DNA from: Oceanibacterium hippocampi
GTDB lineage: Bacteria > Pseudomonadota > Alphaproteobacteria > Sneathiellales > Sneathiellaceae
Direction: 5' to 3'
Length of the DNA: 64,000 nucleotides
Assembly: GCF_900172325.1 (NCBI RefSeq)
Contig: NZ_FWFR01000001.1
Span: 1,442,335 to 1,506,334 of the forward strand
Shown here in pieces: positions 26,169-36,125 of the stretch. How positions within the stretch are numbered: position 1 is the first letter of the stretch; each line of letters starts with the position of its first letter. The notes under the pieces were generated by a model. It saw only the letters and a program-made list of their open reading frames with translations. It did not search any database and had not been told where the DNA came from. Made by a program: the position numbers and the translations under genes.

Positions 26169-29100
26169 CTATTCCGCCGCCTTGACCGCGGATGCCGGAT
26201 CGCGGAAGGCGCCGAGCAGCTCGGCCTCCTTCTTCCGGGCCGCGGCCAGGTGCCGGTCCTTGACATGGCCGTAGCCGCGGATCTCTTCCGGGATGCGGGC
26301 GACGGCGACGGCAAGACCGTGATTGGCCGGCGTCAGGCCGCCGATCAGCCGCTCGACGGTCGCCTCGTAGTCGCGGATCAGCTTGCGCTCGGTCTTCCGC
26401 TCCTCGGTCCGGCCGAACGGGTCGAGCGGGGTCGCGCGCAGGAACTTCAGGCGGGCGAGCACGCGGAAGGCCTTGAACATCCAGGGACCGTAGGTCCGCT
26501 TCTCCGGCGCCCCGGTGGCGGGATCGCGCTTGGCGAGGATCGGCGGGGCGAGATGGAACTCGATCCGGTAGTCGCCGGCGAACTGGGCGGCGAGCTTCTC
26601 CTCGAAGCGGCCGTCGGTATAGAGCCGGGCGACCTCGTACTCGTCCTTGTAGGCCATCAGCTTGAAGGCATAGCGGGCGACCGCCTCGGCGAGGCCGTGC
26701 CGGCCCGGGGTCTTCTCGGCCTCGGCAGCGGCGACCTTGTCGACCAGGGCGCGGTAGCGCCGGGCGTAGCGGGCATTCTGGTAGGCGGTCAGGTAATCGC
26801 TGCGGAAGGCGACGATCTCCTCCAGCGTCTTCGCCGCCGGCCGCGGCCTGAGCGGGGTCACGACCGGGTCGATGATCCGGTTGACCCGCTCGATGTCGTG
26901 GGCCGCGGCACGGCCCCAGCCGAAGGTCTTGAGGTTGGCCTCGACGGCGACGCCGTTCAGGCGGATGGCATCCTCGATCGAGCTTCGCCGGAGCGGCAGC
27001 AGGCCCTTCTGCCAGGCATAGCCGAGCAGGAACAGGTTGGTCGCGATGGCGTCGCCGGCCAGCGCCGTGGCGATCTCGGTGGCCTCGATGAAGGTCGTCG
27101 CGTCCTCGCCGGCGGCAAGCTCGATGGCGCGACGGATCTCGTCCTCGTGCCAGTCGGCGTCGGGGTTGAGGGTGAAGTCCATGGTCGGCGTCTTGTGGGT
27201 GTTGATCAGCGCCCGGGTCACGCCGTCGCGGCAGCGGGTCACCGAATCGGCCGAGGCGGCGACCACCGAATCGAAGCCGAGCAGCAGGTCGCTCTCGCCG
27301 GCGGCGATGCGGACGGCGGCGATATCCTCGCGCGCGTTCGCGATCTGGACATGGCTGAGCACGGCGCCGCCCTTCTGGGCGAGACCGGCCTGGTCGAGCA
27401 CCGAGACACCCTTGCCCTCGATATGGCCGGCCATCCCGATCAGCGCGCTGACCGTGACGACGCCGGTGCCGCCGATGCCGGCGAGCAGGATCCGGTAGGG
27501 TTCCTCGCGGGCCGGCGGCAGTTCCGGTTCCGGCACGCCGTCCAGCGGGTCGGTATCGGCGGCGGCCCGGGTCTTGGCGAGCGTGCCGCCATGCACGGTG
27601 ACGAAGCTCGGGCAGAAGCCCTCGACGCAGGAATAGTCCTTGTTGCAGGTCGACTGGTTGATCCGCCGCTTGCGCCCGAGCTCGGTCTCGACCGGCTCGA
27701 CCGACAGGCAGTTCGACTTGACCGAGCAGTCGCCGCAGCCTTCGCAGACCTGTTCGTTGATGAAGACCCGCTTGGCCGGATCGGGGAAGGTGCCGCGCTT
27801 GCGCCGGCGCCGTTTCTCGGCGGCGCAGGTCTGGTCGTAGATCAGCACCGTGCAGCCCTCGGTCTCGCGCAACTCGCGCTGGACATGGTCGAGGGCGCGC
27901 CGGTGATGCACGGCGATCCCCGCCGGCAGGCCGGCGACCGCGCCGCCGGATTCGTATTTCTCGGGCTCGTCGGTGACGACGACGATGCGCTTCACGCCTT
28001 CCGCCGCGACCTGGCGCGCGATGGTCGGGACCGACAGGCCGCCCTCGACCGGCTGCCCGCCGGTCATGGCGACGGCGTCGTTGTAGAGGAGCTTGTAGGT
28101 GATGTTGACGCCGGCCGCGACCGAGGCGCGGATCGCCAGCAGGCCGGAATGGTTGTAGGTGCCGTCGCCCAGGTTCGCGAACAGATGCTTCTCGGCCGTG
28201 AACGGCGCCTGGCCGATCCACGGCACGCCCTCGCCGCCCATCTGGGTGAAGGTCGAGGTCTCCCGGTCCATCCAGATCGTCATGTAGTGGCAGCCGATGC
28301 CGGCCATGGCGCGGCTGCCCTCGGGCACCCGGGTCGAGGTATTGTGCGGGCAGCCCGAGCAGAAATAGGGCGTGCGCGAGATTTCCGCCGGATCGTTCCT
28401 GAGCTGCAGGGCCTTGGCCTCGAGGAACGCAAGCCGGTCCTTGATCCGCGACGAGGTGTAGAAGCGGCCGATCCGCTCGGCCACGACCCGGGCGATCAGC
28501 GCCGGGTTGAGGTCGCCGTCCGCCGGCAGCAGGATGTTGCGGTTCTCGTCATACTTGCCGACGATCGACGGCCGGACGCCCGGATCCCAGTTGTAGAGCT
28601 GTTCCTTGAGCTGGTTCTCGATCAGCGCCCTCTTCTCCTCGACCACGATGACCTGGTCGAGGCCCTCGGCGAAGCGCCGCGCGCCGGTCGGCTCGAGCGG
28701 CCAGGGCATGCCGACCTTGTAGACCCGGAGGCCGATTTCGCGGGCATGGTCGGCGTCGATGCCGAGATCGGCGAGCGCCTGCATGACGTCCAGGTAGGCC
28801 TTGCCGGTGGTGATGATGCCGAGCCGCGGTTTCGGGCTGTCGATGACCGTGCGGTCGAGGCCGTTCACCCGGGCGAATTCGCGGGCCGCCAGCACCTTGT
28901 AGGTATGCAGCCGGCGTTCCTGCTCGAAGCGGTCGTCCGGCCAGCGGATGTTGAGCCCGTCGGCCGGCATGTCGAAATCCGGGGTGACGAGCTTGTAGTT
29001 CTCCGGATCGATCACGACCGAGGCCGATCCCTCGACCGTCTCGGAAATCGCCTTGAAGCCGACCCAGCAGCCGGAGAAGCGCGACATCGCGAAGCCGAGC

Positions 29101-29675
29101 ACGCCGTAGTCGAGGAATTCCTGCACCGTCGCCGGATGCAGCACGGGCATCATCCAGCTGGCGAAATTGTGATCGCTCTGGTGCGCCAGCGTCGAGGAGA
29201 CCGCCGCGTGGTCGTCGCCGGCGATGACCAGGACGCCGCCATGCTTCGAGGAGCCGGCGGCATTGCCGTGACGGAAGACGTCGCCGGACCGGTCGACGCC
29301 CGGCCCCTTGCCGTACCAGATGCCGAAGACGCCGTCATAGGTCGCGTCCTTGTACAGGTTGACCTGCTGGCTGCCCCAGACCGCCGTGGCCGCCAGGTCC
29401 TCGTTGAGGCCGGGCTGGAAAACGACGTGGTTCTCCTTGAGATGCGGCCGCGCGCGCCATAGCTCCTGGTCGTAGCCGCCAAGCGGCGATCCCCGGTAGC
29501 CCGAGATGAAACCGGCCGTGTTCAGGCCGTTTGCCAGATCGATCTGGCGCTGCAGCAGGGGCAGGCGGACGAGCGCCTGGGTGCCGGTCAGATAGACGAC
29601 GCCCCTGGGCAGGAGATACTTGTCGTCGAGCGAGACGGTTTGGGGCGCTACCAAGGCTTCAGCGGACGCGGACAT
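26169..29675 (-). CDS. Indolepyruvate:ferredoxin oxidoreductase (fused IorA-IorB type)
   Basis: 1168 residues in one chain. Order: PP/TPP region (GYRGSPLGGYDQELWRARP; GKGPGVDRSGDVFRHGN), TPP-binding part (MAGIGCHYMTIWMD; LFANLGDGTYNHSGLLAI), iron-sulfur motif CEGCGDCSVKSNC with a second CNKDYSC...C, then the gamma domain (GIGGTGVVTVSALIGMAGH). Oxidatively decarboxylates aryl-2-oxo acids (from Trp, Phe, Tyr transamination) to aryl-acetyl-CoA with ferredoxin. A fused version of this size is usual in proteobacteria. Ribosome site GGAGGAGA; promoter at 29729-29757. No ferredoxin gene adjacent. Confidence 0.94.
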   Translation of the reverse strand: MSASAEALVAPQTVSLDDKYLLPRGVVYLTGTQALVRLPLLQRQIDLANGLNTAGFISGYRGSPLGGYDQELWRARPHLKENHVVFQPGLNEDLAATAVWGSQQVNLYKDATYDGVFGIWYGKGPGVDRSGDVFRHGNAAGSSKHGGVLVIAGDDHAAVSSTLAHQSDHNFASWMMPVLHPATVQEFLDYGVLGFAMSRFSGCWVGFKAISETVEGSASVVIDPENYKLVTPDFDMPADGLNIRWPDDRFEQERRLHTYKVLAAREFARVNGLDRTVIDSPKPRLGIITTGKAYLDVMQALADLGIDADHAREIGLRVYKVGMPWPLEPTGARRFAEGLDQVIVVEEKRALIENQLKEQLYNWDPGVRPSIVGKYDENRNILLPADGDLNPALIARVVAERIGRFYTSSRIKDRLAFLEAKALQLRNDPAEISRTPYFCSGCPHNTSTRVPEGSRAMAGIGCHYMTIWMDRETSTFTQMGGEGVPWIGQAPFTAEKHLFANLGDGTYNHSGLLAIRASVAAGVNITYKLLYNDAVAMTGGQPVEGGLSVPTIARQVAAEGVKRIVVVTDEPEKYESGGAVAGLPAGIAVHHRRALDHVQRELRETEGCTVLIYDQTCAAEKRRRRKRGTFPDPAKRVFINEQVCEGCGDCSVKSNCLSVEPVETELGRKRRINQSTCNKDYSCVEGFCPSFVTVHGGTLAKTRAAADTDPLDGVPEPELPPAREEPYRILLAGIGGTGVVTVSALIGMAGHIEGKGVSVLDQAGLAQKGGAVLSHVQIANAREDIAAVRIAAGESDLLLGFDSVVAASADSVTRCRDGVTRALINTHKTPTMDFTLNPDADWHEDEIRRAIELAAGEDATTFIEATEIATALAGDAIATNLFLLGYAWQKGLLPLRRSSIEDAIRLNGVAVEANLKTFGWGRAAAHDIERVNRIIDPVVTPLRPRPAAKTLEEIVAFRSDYLTAYQNARYARRYRALVDKVAAAEAEKTPGRHGLAEAVARYAFKLMAYKDEYEVARLYTDGRFEEKLAAQFAGDYRIEFHLAPPILAKRDPATGAPEKRTYGPWMFKAFRVLARLKFLRATPLDPFGRTEERKTERKLIRDYEATVERLIGGLTPANHGLAVAVARIPEEIRGYGHVKDRHLAAARKKEAELLGAFRDPASAVKAAE

Positions 29676-29728
29676 CGATTCTCCTCCAGCCTCATGGTTT
29701 AGAATCTAGGGTCGGATGACCGGAAAAA

Positions 29729-29757
29729 TAGGTAAACAATATTGACCTAAATGACAA
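29729..29757 (-). promoter_or_regulatory. Promoter of the indolepyruvate oxidoreductase gene with dyad in the spacer
   Basis: On the minus strand TTGTCA (29757-29752) and TACCTA (29734-29729) are 17 bases apart. The spacer contains the palindrome CAATATTG flanked by TAGGT and ACCTA. This AT-rich patch stands out in GC-rich surroundings and may bind a regulator that blocks RNA polymerase. Confidence 0.6.
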
Positions 29758-29931
29758 GCCTCTCCGTCGTCTCGCGCCGGCGGCCCGGCGAACGCCGCCG
29801 AACCGCGCGGGCAGCGCGTTACACACTGTTACCCGAAAGCGAATGACTGTCCGGTATTTTCCATCACCCTCATGATTTCGCATAATGTTTCCGTCAGCCG
29901 CTTGCGGCCTGGCACCGGAGGTGCCGCAACC

Positions 29932-32229
29932 ATGGGACCACGATACCGCACGATCTCGCTCCCGGACGTCCTGGACAGCCTGGACCAGGGTATCGGCGTG
30001 TTCGATCCCGATCTGAGGCTCGCTGCCTGGAACGACCGGCTGATCGCGCTCATGGAGCTGCCGGACGGTCTCGCCGAAGTCGGCCGGCCGATCGGGGACC
30101 TGATCCGTTTCGGTGCAGAGCGGGGCGATTACGGCGCCGGCGAGCCGGAAGCGCTTCTTGCGTTCCAGCTGGGCGCCATCCGGCGTGGCGATACGTTCCG
30201 ACACGAGCGCCTCCTGCCGGATGGGACCCGCCTCGAGGTTGTCCGCAAACCGCTGCCGGGCGGCGGCGCGTGCGTCACCTGCACCGACATCACGGCGGTC
30301 CGTGCGCGCGAGCATGAGCTGGAGGAGCGTAGCGGCCAGTTCGAGTTCGTGCTCGACCAGGCGCCGAGCGGCATCTGCCTGAAGGACCTCGAGGGCCGGT
30401 ATCTCTACGTCAACCGGGCATTCGCCGACCTCTACGGCTATGCGGCGCAGCGCCTTCTTGGCCGCACCGCGCAGGATCTCTTTCCGGCGCCGGTGGCCGA
30501 AATCCACACGCGCCTCGAATCGAAAGTGGTCGAGAGCGGCGAGGCCCAGGAACAGATTGTCGATGCGGTGTTCGCCGACGGTATCGTTCGTCCGATCCTC
30601 GCGCACAAGTTCCCGATCTACGGCGAGGGCGGCAGGATCGTCGGCGTGGGCACGATCTTCACCGACATCTCGGGTACCAAACGGGCCGACGAGCGGATCC
30701 GCGCCCGCGACGCCTGGCTCGGCGCCATTCTCGACAATGCCCCGATCGAGATCATCCTGAAGGACAAGGAAGGCCGCATCCAGGCGGTCAGCCGCAATGT
30801 CGCCGAGGAGATCGGCCGTCCGCCCGACGCGCTGATCGGACTGCGGACACGCGACTACCTGCCGCCGGAGATCGCGACGATCTACGAGGAGGCGGACCGC
30901 CGGGTGATCGAAACCGGCGAACCCTATCAGCAGGAGGTCGAGGAAAGCGCCGATGGCAAGGTGCGGACCTTCCTGAACGCCAAGTTTCCGCTCCGCGACG
31001 AGAATGGCGAGATCATCGGCGTCTGTTCGATAGTCAGCGACGTGACCGACCAGAAGGAGGCCGAGGAACGTTTCCGCCAGGCCCAGAAGATGGAGGCGGT
31101 GGGCCAGCTCACCGGCGGCGTGGCCCATGACTTCAACAATCTGCTCGCGGTCATCCAGGGCAATGCCGAACTGATCAGCGAACGCTCGTCCGATCTCGCC
31201 GATGCGGCCCGGCCCATTCTTCGCGCCGCCGAGCGGGGCGCCGAACTGACCCAGCGGCTGCTCGCCTTCTCTCGCCGCCAGCCGCTCCGCCCGCGGCCGG
31301 TCGATCTCCGCTCGCTGGTCGCCGGCGTCGAGGAGATGCTCGTCCGCACGCTCGGCGAGACGATCGAGATCGAGAGCCGGGCGACCGGCGGTCTCTGGAT
31401 GGCGCTTGCCGATCCCGGGCAGATCGAGAACGCGATCATCAACCTCGCGATCAATGCCCGCGACGCGATGCCGAACGGCGGGCGGCTCTGCATCGCCAGC
31501 GAGAACCGGCGCATCGGTGCCGACGAGGTCGGTCCCGACGGCCTGCCGGCGCCGGGCGATTATGTCATGCTGTCGGTCATCGACGATGGCCTCGGCATGA
31601 GCGCCGATGTCGCGAGCCATGTCTTCGAACCCTTCTTCACCACCAAGGAGGTCGGCAAGGGCTCGGGCCTCGGGCTCTCGATGGTATACGGATTCGCGCA
31701 GCAGTCCGGCGGCCATGTGGAGATCGAGAGCGCGCCGGGCAAGGGCACGACGGTGCGCCTTCTCCTGCCGCGCTTCGGCGCCGCCGCGATCCACCGGGTC
31801 GACGGCCTCTACGAGGATATCCCGCTCGGCAGCGGCGAGAACATCCTGCTGATCGAATCCGACAGTGACCTGCGCGCCTTCACGCGGCGGATGCTCGAGG
31901 GGCTGGGCTACCGGGTGTTCGCCGTCGGCGAGGCCGAGGCCGCGACCGAGGCGCTTGAGGCCGGCACGCCGGTCGACCTGATCCTGGCCGACGCGATCCC
32001 GGGCGGTGGCGGCGCGGGTACCGACATCGCCGCCGCGGCGCGAATGGCCCGGCCCGGCCTGCCGGTGCTCTACATGTCCGGTCCGGGTCCGGCCGATGCC
32101 GTCGCGCCGGCCCGCCATGCCGAACGCGAATCCTTCCCGCACCGGATCGACAAGCCGTTCCGCCGACCGGCGCTGGCGCGCGCCCTGCGCCGGGTTCTCG
32201 ACGGCGAGGCGGATGCCCTGCTCCGCTAA
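29932..32229 (+). CDS. Soluble hybrid histidine kinase with three PAS domains and a receiver
   Basis: 765 residues. PAS-7-like domain (about 12-115, LDQGIGVFDPDLRLAAWND), two further PAS domains (about 135-250 and 265-385), HisKA with H399 in GGVAHDFNNLL, HATPase (NLAINARDAMPNGG; GLGLSMVYGFAQQSGGHVEI), and a C-terminal receiver with D687 in LADAIPG and K741 in DKPF. No membrane helix, so it senses a cytosolic signal. ATG 29932 follows a GGAGG at some distance; a 20-residue longer form is possible. It is divergent from the indolepyruvate oxidoreductase, but no response regulator is adjacent, so its target is unknown. Confidence 0.93.
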   Translation: MGPRYRTISLPDVLDSLDQGIGVFDPDLRLAAWNDRLIALMELPDGLAEVGRPIGDLIRFGAERGDYGAGEPEALLAFQLGAIRRGDTFRHERLLPDGTRLEVVRKPLPGGGACVTCTDITAVRAREHELEERSGQFEFVLDQAPSGICLKDLEGRYLYVNRAFADLYGYAAQRLLGRTAQDLFPAPVAEIHTRLESKVVESGEAQEQIVDAVFADGIVRPILAHKFPIYGEGGRIVGVGTIFTDISGTKRADERIRARDAWLGAILDNAPIEIILKDKEGRIQAVSRNVAEEIGRPPDALIGLRTRDYLPPEIATIYEEADRRVIETGEPYQQEVEESADGKVRTFLNAKFPLRDENGEIIGVCSIVSDVTDQKEAEERFRQAQKMEAVGQLTGGVAHDFNNLLAVIQGNAELISERSSDLADAARPILRAAERGAELTQRLLAFSRRQPLRPRPVDLRSLVAGVEEMLVRTLGETIEIESRATGGLWMALADPGQIENAIINLAINARDAMPNGGRLCIASENRRIGADEVGPDGLPAPGDYVMLSVIDDGLGMSADVASHVFEPFFTTKEVGKGSGLGLSMVYGFAQQSGGHVEIESAPGKGTTVRLLLPRFGAAAIHRVDGLYEDIPLGSGENILLIESDSDLRAFTRRMLEGLGYRVFAVGEAEAATEALEAGTPVDLILADAIPGGGGAGTDIAAAARMARPGLPVLYMSGPGPADAVAPARHAERESFPHRIDKPFRRPALARALRRVLDGEADALLR

Positions 32230-32313
32230 TCATGCGGACGCAAAACGGATGATTAATGCCCTCCCCGTCATTATGGTGGCGACGCGAAACAAGGGGCAGG
32301 GGACCAGGCGAAC

Positions 32314-33291
32314 ATGACCGTCCTAATTACCGGCGTGGCCGGCTTCATCGGCTTTCACGTGGCCGAGGCTCTGATCGCCCGCGGCGAACGGGTCGTCGGC
32401 ATCGATTCACTGAACGACTATTATCCCGTGAGCCTGAAGCAGGCGCGCCTTGAACGGCTGGGCCGGCACAACGCCTTCTCCTTTGCCCGCGTCGACATAT
32501 CCGACCTGGAAGGGCTCAAGGCCGCGCTCGTGCCGTTCGGACCGATCCGCCGGATCGTCCATCTGGCGGCCCAGGCCGGGGTCCGCTACTCGATCGACAA
32601 TCCCTTCGCCTATGCCCAGGCAAACCTCGTCGGCCACCTGGCGATCCTCGAGCATTGCCGCCACCAGGACGGCTTCGAGCATCTCGTCTATGCGAGTTCC
32701 AGCTCGGTCTACGGCGGCAACAAGAAGGTCCCGTTCGCGGTCGGCGATCCGGTCGATCACCCGGTCTCGCTCTATGCCGCGACCAAGAAGGCGGACGAGC
32801 TGATGAGCCACGCCTATTCCCATCTCTACCGCTTCCCGCAGACCGGGCTCCGCTTCTTCACCGTTTACGGGCCCTGGGGCCGGCCGGACATGGCCTACTG
32901 GCTGTTCACCGAGGCGATCCTCAAGGGCAAGCCGATCCGGATCTTCAATCACGGCGACATGAAGCGCGATTTCACCTATATCGACGACATCGTCGCCGGG
33001 ATCGTCGCGGCGCTCGACAATCCGCCGACCGGCGGCGACGGCGCCCCGCAGCGGGTCTACAATATCGGCAACCACAGGGCCGAACCGCTGATGAAGTTCG
33101 TTTCGGTTCTGGAAGATGCGCTCGGCCGCAAGGCGGAGAAGCAGCTGGAACCGATGCAGCCGGGCGATGTTTACGAAACCTACGCGGATATCGGCGATAT
33201 CGAGCGCGATCTCGGCTATCGCCCGACGACGACGATCGAGGAGGGATTGCCGAAATTCGTCCGCTGGTACCGCGACTATCACGGAGTCTGA
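32314..33291 (+). CDS. UDP-glucuronate 4-epimerase-like NAD-dependent epimerase
   Basis: 325 residues, extended SDR. GVAGFIGFHVAEALI (residues 7-21) binds NAD, YAATKKADELM holds the catalytic Tyr-x3-Lys, and RFFTVYGPWGRPDMAYWLF plus MKRDFTYIDDIV are typical of UDP-GlcA/GalA epimerases (CapI/LspL type). Supplies UDP-galacturonate or a related sugar for surface polysaccharide. Overlaps nothing but is three bases from the next gene, a thioesterase. Confidence 0.9.
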   Translation: MTVLITGVAGFIGFHVAEALIARGERVVGIDSLNDYYPVSLKQARLERLGRHNAFSFARVDISDLEGLKAALVPFGPIRRIVHLAAQAGVRYSIDNPFAYAQANLVGHLAILEHCRHQDGFEHLVYASSSSVYGGNKKVPFAVGDPVDHPVSLYAATKKADELMSHAYSHLYRFPQTGLRFFTVYGPWGRPDMAYWLFTEAILKGKPIRIFNHGDMKRDFTYIDDIVAGIVAALDNPPTGGDGAPQRVYNIGNHRAEPLMKFVSVLEDALGRKAEKQLEPMQPGDVYETYADIGDIERDLGYRPTTTIEEGLPKFVRWYRDYHGV

Positions 33292-33294
33292 ACG

Positions 33295-33798
33295 ATGGCG
33301 GACAACGCCGGAACGGGGGGCGTGGCCGGGTTCGACCCGGCCCGGATCGAGGAGATCATCAACCGCGGCATCCCCCATTGCGGCGAACTCGGCATTCATG
33401 TCGAGCGGATCGGCGACGGGACCTGCTGCCTGCGCCTCGATTACCAGGAGCGGCTGGTCGGTGACCCGGCCAGCGGCGTGCTGCATGGCGGCGTGATCAC
33501 CACGCTCACCGATTCGGTGAGCGGCATGTCGGTTTACATGGCGCTGAAGAAATTCGTGCCGATCGCGACCCTCGATCTCCGCATCGACTACCTGCGTCCG
33601 TCGACGCCGCACGAGCCGCTGTTCGCCGAGGCCCATTGTTTCAAGACGACGCGGCAGATCGCCTTCGTCCGCGGCCTTGCCTACAACAACGACCGCGACG
33701 ACCCGGTGGCGAGCTGCGCCGGCACCTTCATGATCAATTCCTCCGACACGCCGCCGCTTTCCGGCCGCTCGAAGCAGGGCAGGGAGGCCGGGCAATGA
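33295..33798 (+). CDS. PaaI-family hotdog thioesterase (first of two)
   Basis: 167 residues. Hotdog fold with GVLHGGVITTLTDSVSGM (about residues 61-78), where the Asp is the usual catalytic residue. Hydrolyses acyl- or aryl-CoA; substrate unknown. Its stop overlaps the start of a second, different hotdog gene by ATGA, so the two are probably made in equal amounts. Context with an epimerase upstream is probably only co-transcription. Confidence 0.88.
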   Translation: MADNAGTGGVAGFDPARIEEIINRGIPHCGELGIHVERIGDGTCCLRLDYQERLVGDPASGVLHGGVITTLTDSVSGMSVYMALKKFVPIATLDLRIDYLRPSTPHEPLFAEAHCFKTTRQIAFVRGLAYNNDRDDPVASCAGTFMINSSDTPPLSGRSKQGREAGQ

Positions 33799-34247
33799 GC
33801 GAACGCTTCAGCGAACTGGAGCGGACCGTCGCCCGCGCCCGGGCAGACGGCGACTGGCGGCCGTTGTTCCGGGCGATCCCCTATCTGAGCTTCATGGGAC
33901 TGGAGATGATCGAGGACGCGGCCGACGGCCGGCTCGTCTGCGTGCTTCCGGAAGATCCGAAATTCATCGGCAACCCGTTGCTGCCGGCGCTTCACGGCGG
34001 GGTCGTCGGCGCCCTGCTGGAAGCGGCCGCGGTGATCGAGCTGATGGCCGTGCAGGAAACCGCGCGGGTGCCGAAGATCATCAACCTGACGGTCGACTAC
34101 CTGCGCTCGGCGAAGCCGGTGCGGACCTTCGCGCAGGGCTCGGTCACCAAGCCCGGCCGGCGCGTGGCCAGCGTTCATGTCGAGGCCTGGCAGGGCGACC
34201 GGGCGAAGCCGGTGGCGACCGCCAACGCGCATTTCCTGCTCGCCTGA
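33795..34247 (+). CDS. PaaI-family hotdog thioesterase (second of two)
   Basis: 150 residues. LPALHGGVVGALLEAAAV (about residues 61-78) is the hotdog helix, with Glu instead of the Asp of the first copy; VDYLRSAKPVRTFAQG follows. ATG 33795 overlaps the previous stop (ATGA). Longer upstream frame is a shadow of the first gene. The pair could form a hetero-oligomer (inference). Confidence 0.87.
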   Translation: MSERFSELERTVARARADGDWRPLFRAIPYLSFMGLEMIEDAADGRLVCVLPEDPKFIGNPLLPALHGGVVGALLEAAAVIELMAVQETARVPKIINLTVDYLRSAKPVRTFAQGSVTKPGRRVASVHVEAWQGDRAKPVATANAHFLLA

Positions 34248-34340
34248 GCGGCACGCGGCGGCGGCAACGAAGGCGCTGCCCCTTTTCCCGCCTCGGCGCA
34301 GGGCCTATATCGGGTGGGCACCCGACGAACGAGAGGTTAC

Positions 34341-36119
34341 ATGCGTAAAGAGGCGGCGCTCGGCGAGCTCCCCGAATGGGACCTCGCCGATCTCTATCCC
34401 GGCACCGAATCCGACGAGCTGAAGGGGGACATCGCCGCCATGAAGGCGGCGACCACGACCTTCCAGGACAGCTACAAGGACAGGGTCGCGACGCTCGACG
34501 GCGCGGCGCTGGCCGAGGCGGTCGCGGAGTACGAACGCATCCAGGAAGTGCTCGGCCGGATCGGTTCCTACTCCTACCTCGTCTATGCCGGAAACATGGC
34601 GGATCCGGTCGTCGGCCGCTTCTTCCAGTCGATGCAGGAAGTGCTGAACGAGATCTCGACCCGGCTGATCTTCTTCAGCCTCGAGATCAACCGCATCGAG
34701 GATGACGCGCTGGGCGCGAAATACGCCGAGAGCGCCGCGCTCCGCCATTACGAGCCGTGGCTTCGCGACGTCCGCCTGTTCCGCGATCACGACCTGTCGG
34801 ACGAGATCGAACGGATCCTGCATGCCAAGTCGGTCTCGGGGCGGAATGCCTGGGTCCGGCTGTTCGACGAGACCCTTGCCAGCCTCGTCTTCGAGGTCGA
34901 CGGCGAGCGGCTCGGGCTGGAGGAGACCCTGCATCTGCTCTCCGACAGCGACGGGGCGGCGCGCAAGAAGGCGGCCAAGGCGCTCGGCACGGTGTTCGCC
35001 GCCAACAACCGGCTGTTCGCGCTGATCACCAACACGCTCGCCCGGGACAAGCAGACCGAGGACGAGTGGCGCCACTACCCGGCTCCGGAAAGCGCCCGCC
35101 ATCTCGCCAACCAGGTCGAGCCGGAAGTGGTCGACGCCCTCACCAAGGCGGTGACCGACGCCTATCCGAAGCTCTCGCACCGCTATTACACGTGGAAGGC
35201 GAAGCAGTTCGGGGTCGAGCAGATAGACTACTGGGACCGCAACGCGCCGCTGCCCGGCGGGGAGGACAAGCTGATCGGCTGGCCGGAGGCGCGCGACATC
35301 GTGCTCGACGCCTACGGCCGTTTCTCACCCGATCTTGCGGCCATCGGCAAGCGCTTCTTCGACAATGCCTGGATCGACGCGCCGGCCCGCAAGGGCAAGG
35401 CGCCCGGCGCCTTCGCCCATCCGACGGTGCCGGCGGCCCACCCCTACCTGCTGCTTAACTACCAGGGCCGGACGCGCGACGTGATGACGCTGGCGCACGA
35501 ACTCGGCCACGGCGTGCACCAGGTGCTGGCCGGGCCGCAGGGCGCGCTGATGTCGTCAACGCCGCTGACGCTCGCCGAGACCGCGAGCGTGTTCGGCGAG
35601 CAGCTCACCTTCCGCGCCCTGCTCGAGCGCGAGACCGACCCGGCCCGGCGCCGGCTGATGCTGGCCGGCAAGGTCGAGGACATGCTGAACACGGTGGTCC
35701 GGCAGATCGCCTTCTACCGCTTCGAGCAGCGTGTCCACGGCGAGCGGCGCGAGGGCGAACTGCTGCCCGACCGCATCGGCGATATCTGGATGGAGGTGCA
35801 GACCGAGAGCCTCGGTCCGGGCATCCGCTTCCACGAGGAGTACCGGAACTTCTGGTGCTACGTGCCGCACTTCATCCATTCGCCGTTCTACGTCTATGCC
35901 TATGCTTTCGGTGATTGCCTGGTGAACGCGCTCTACGCCGTCTACCAGCAGAGCGAGAGCGGCTTCCAGGAGAAGTATTTCGAGATGCTGAAGGCCGGCG
36001 GCACCCGCCGCCACAAGGAGCTGCTGGCGCCGTTCGGCCTCGACGCCTCCGATCCGGCCTTCTGGTCGCTCGGCCTCGACGTGATCGAAAGCTTCATCGA
36101 CGAACTGACGGCGGCCTGA
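34341..36119 (+). CDS. pepF: Oligoendopeptidase F, M3B zinc peptidase
   Basis: 592 residues. The zinc site is H386-E-L-G-H390 in LAHELGHGVHQ with third ligand E413 in LAETASVFGEQ. Cytosolic zinc endopeptidase degrading short oligopeptides. Full family length. ATG 34341 chosen for GAGAGG upstream; an earlier in-frame start at 34314 lacks one. Followed by an ABC1 kinase gene after 6 bases. Confidence 0.95.
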   Translation: MRKEAALGELPEWDLADLYPGTESDELKGDIAAMKAATTTFQDSYKDRVATLDGAALAEAVAEYERIQEVLGRIGSYSYLVYAGNMADPVVGRFFQSMQEVLNEISTRLIFFSLEINRIEDDALGAKYAESAALRHYEPWLRDVRLFRDHDLSDEIERILHAKSVSGRNAWVRLFDETLASLVFEVDGERLGLEETLHLLSDSDGAARKKAAKALGTVFAANNRLFALITNTLARDKQTEDEWRHYPAPESARHLANQVEPEVVDALTKAVTDAYPKLSHRYYTWKAKQFGVEQIDYWDRNAPLPGGEDKLIGWPEARDIVLDAYGRFSPDLAAIGKRFFDNAWIDAPARKGKAPGAFAHPTVPAAHPYLLLNYQGRTRDVMTLAHELGHGVHQVLAGPQGALMSSTPLTLAETASVFGEQLTFRALLERETDPARRRLMLAGKVEDMLNTVVRQIAFYRFEQRVHGERREGELLPDRIGDIWMEVQTESLGPGIRFHEEYRNFWCYVPHFIHSPFYVYAYAFGDCLVNALYAVYQQSESGFQEKYFEMLKAGGTRRHKELLAPFGLDASDPAFWSLGLDVIESFIDELTAA

Positions 36120-36125
36120 GCCGCG

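Noticed and set aside
26163-29462. Open frame of about 1100 codons on the + strand
   Set aside because: It lies antisense to the well-supported indolepyruvate oxidoreductase. Such frames arise from GC-rich third positions; the product is rich in Arg/Asp/Gly with no domain.
29692-32142. Minus-strand open frame of about 800 codons over the hybrid kinase
   Set aside because: Antisense shadow of a gene with clear PAS, HisKA and receiver motifs.
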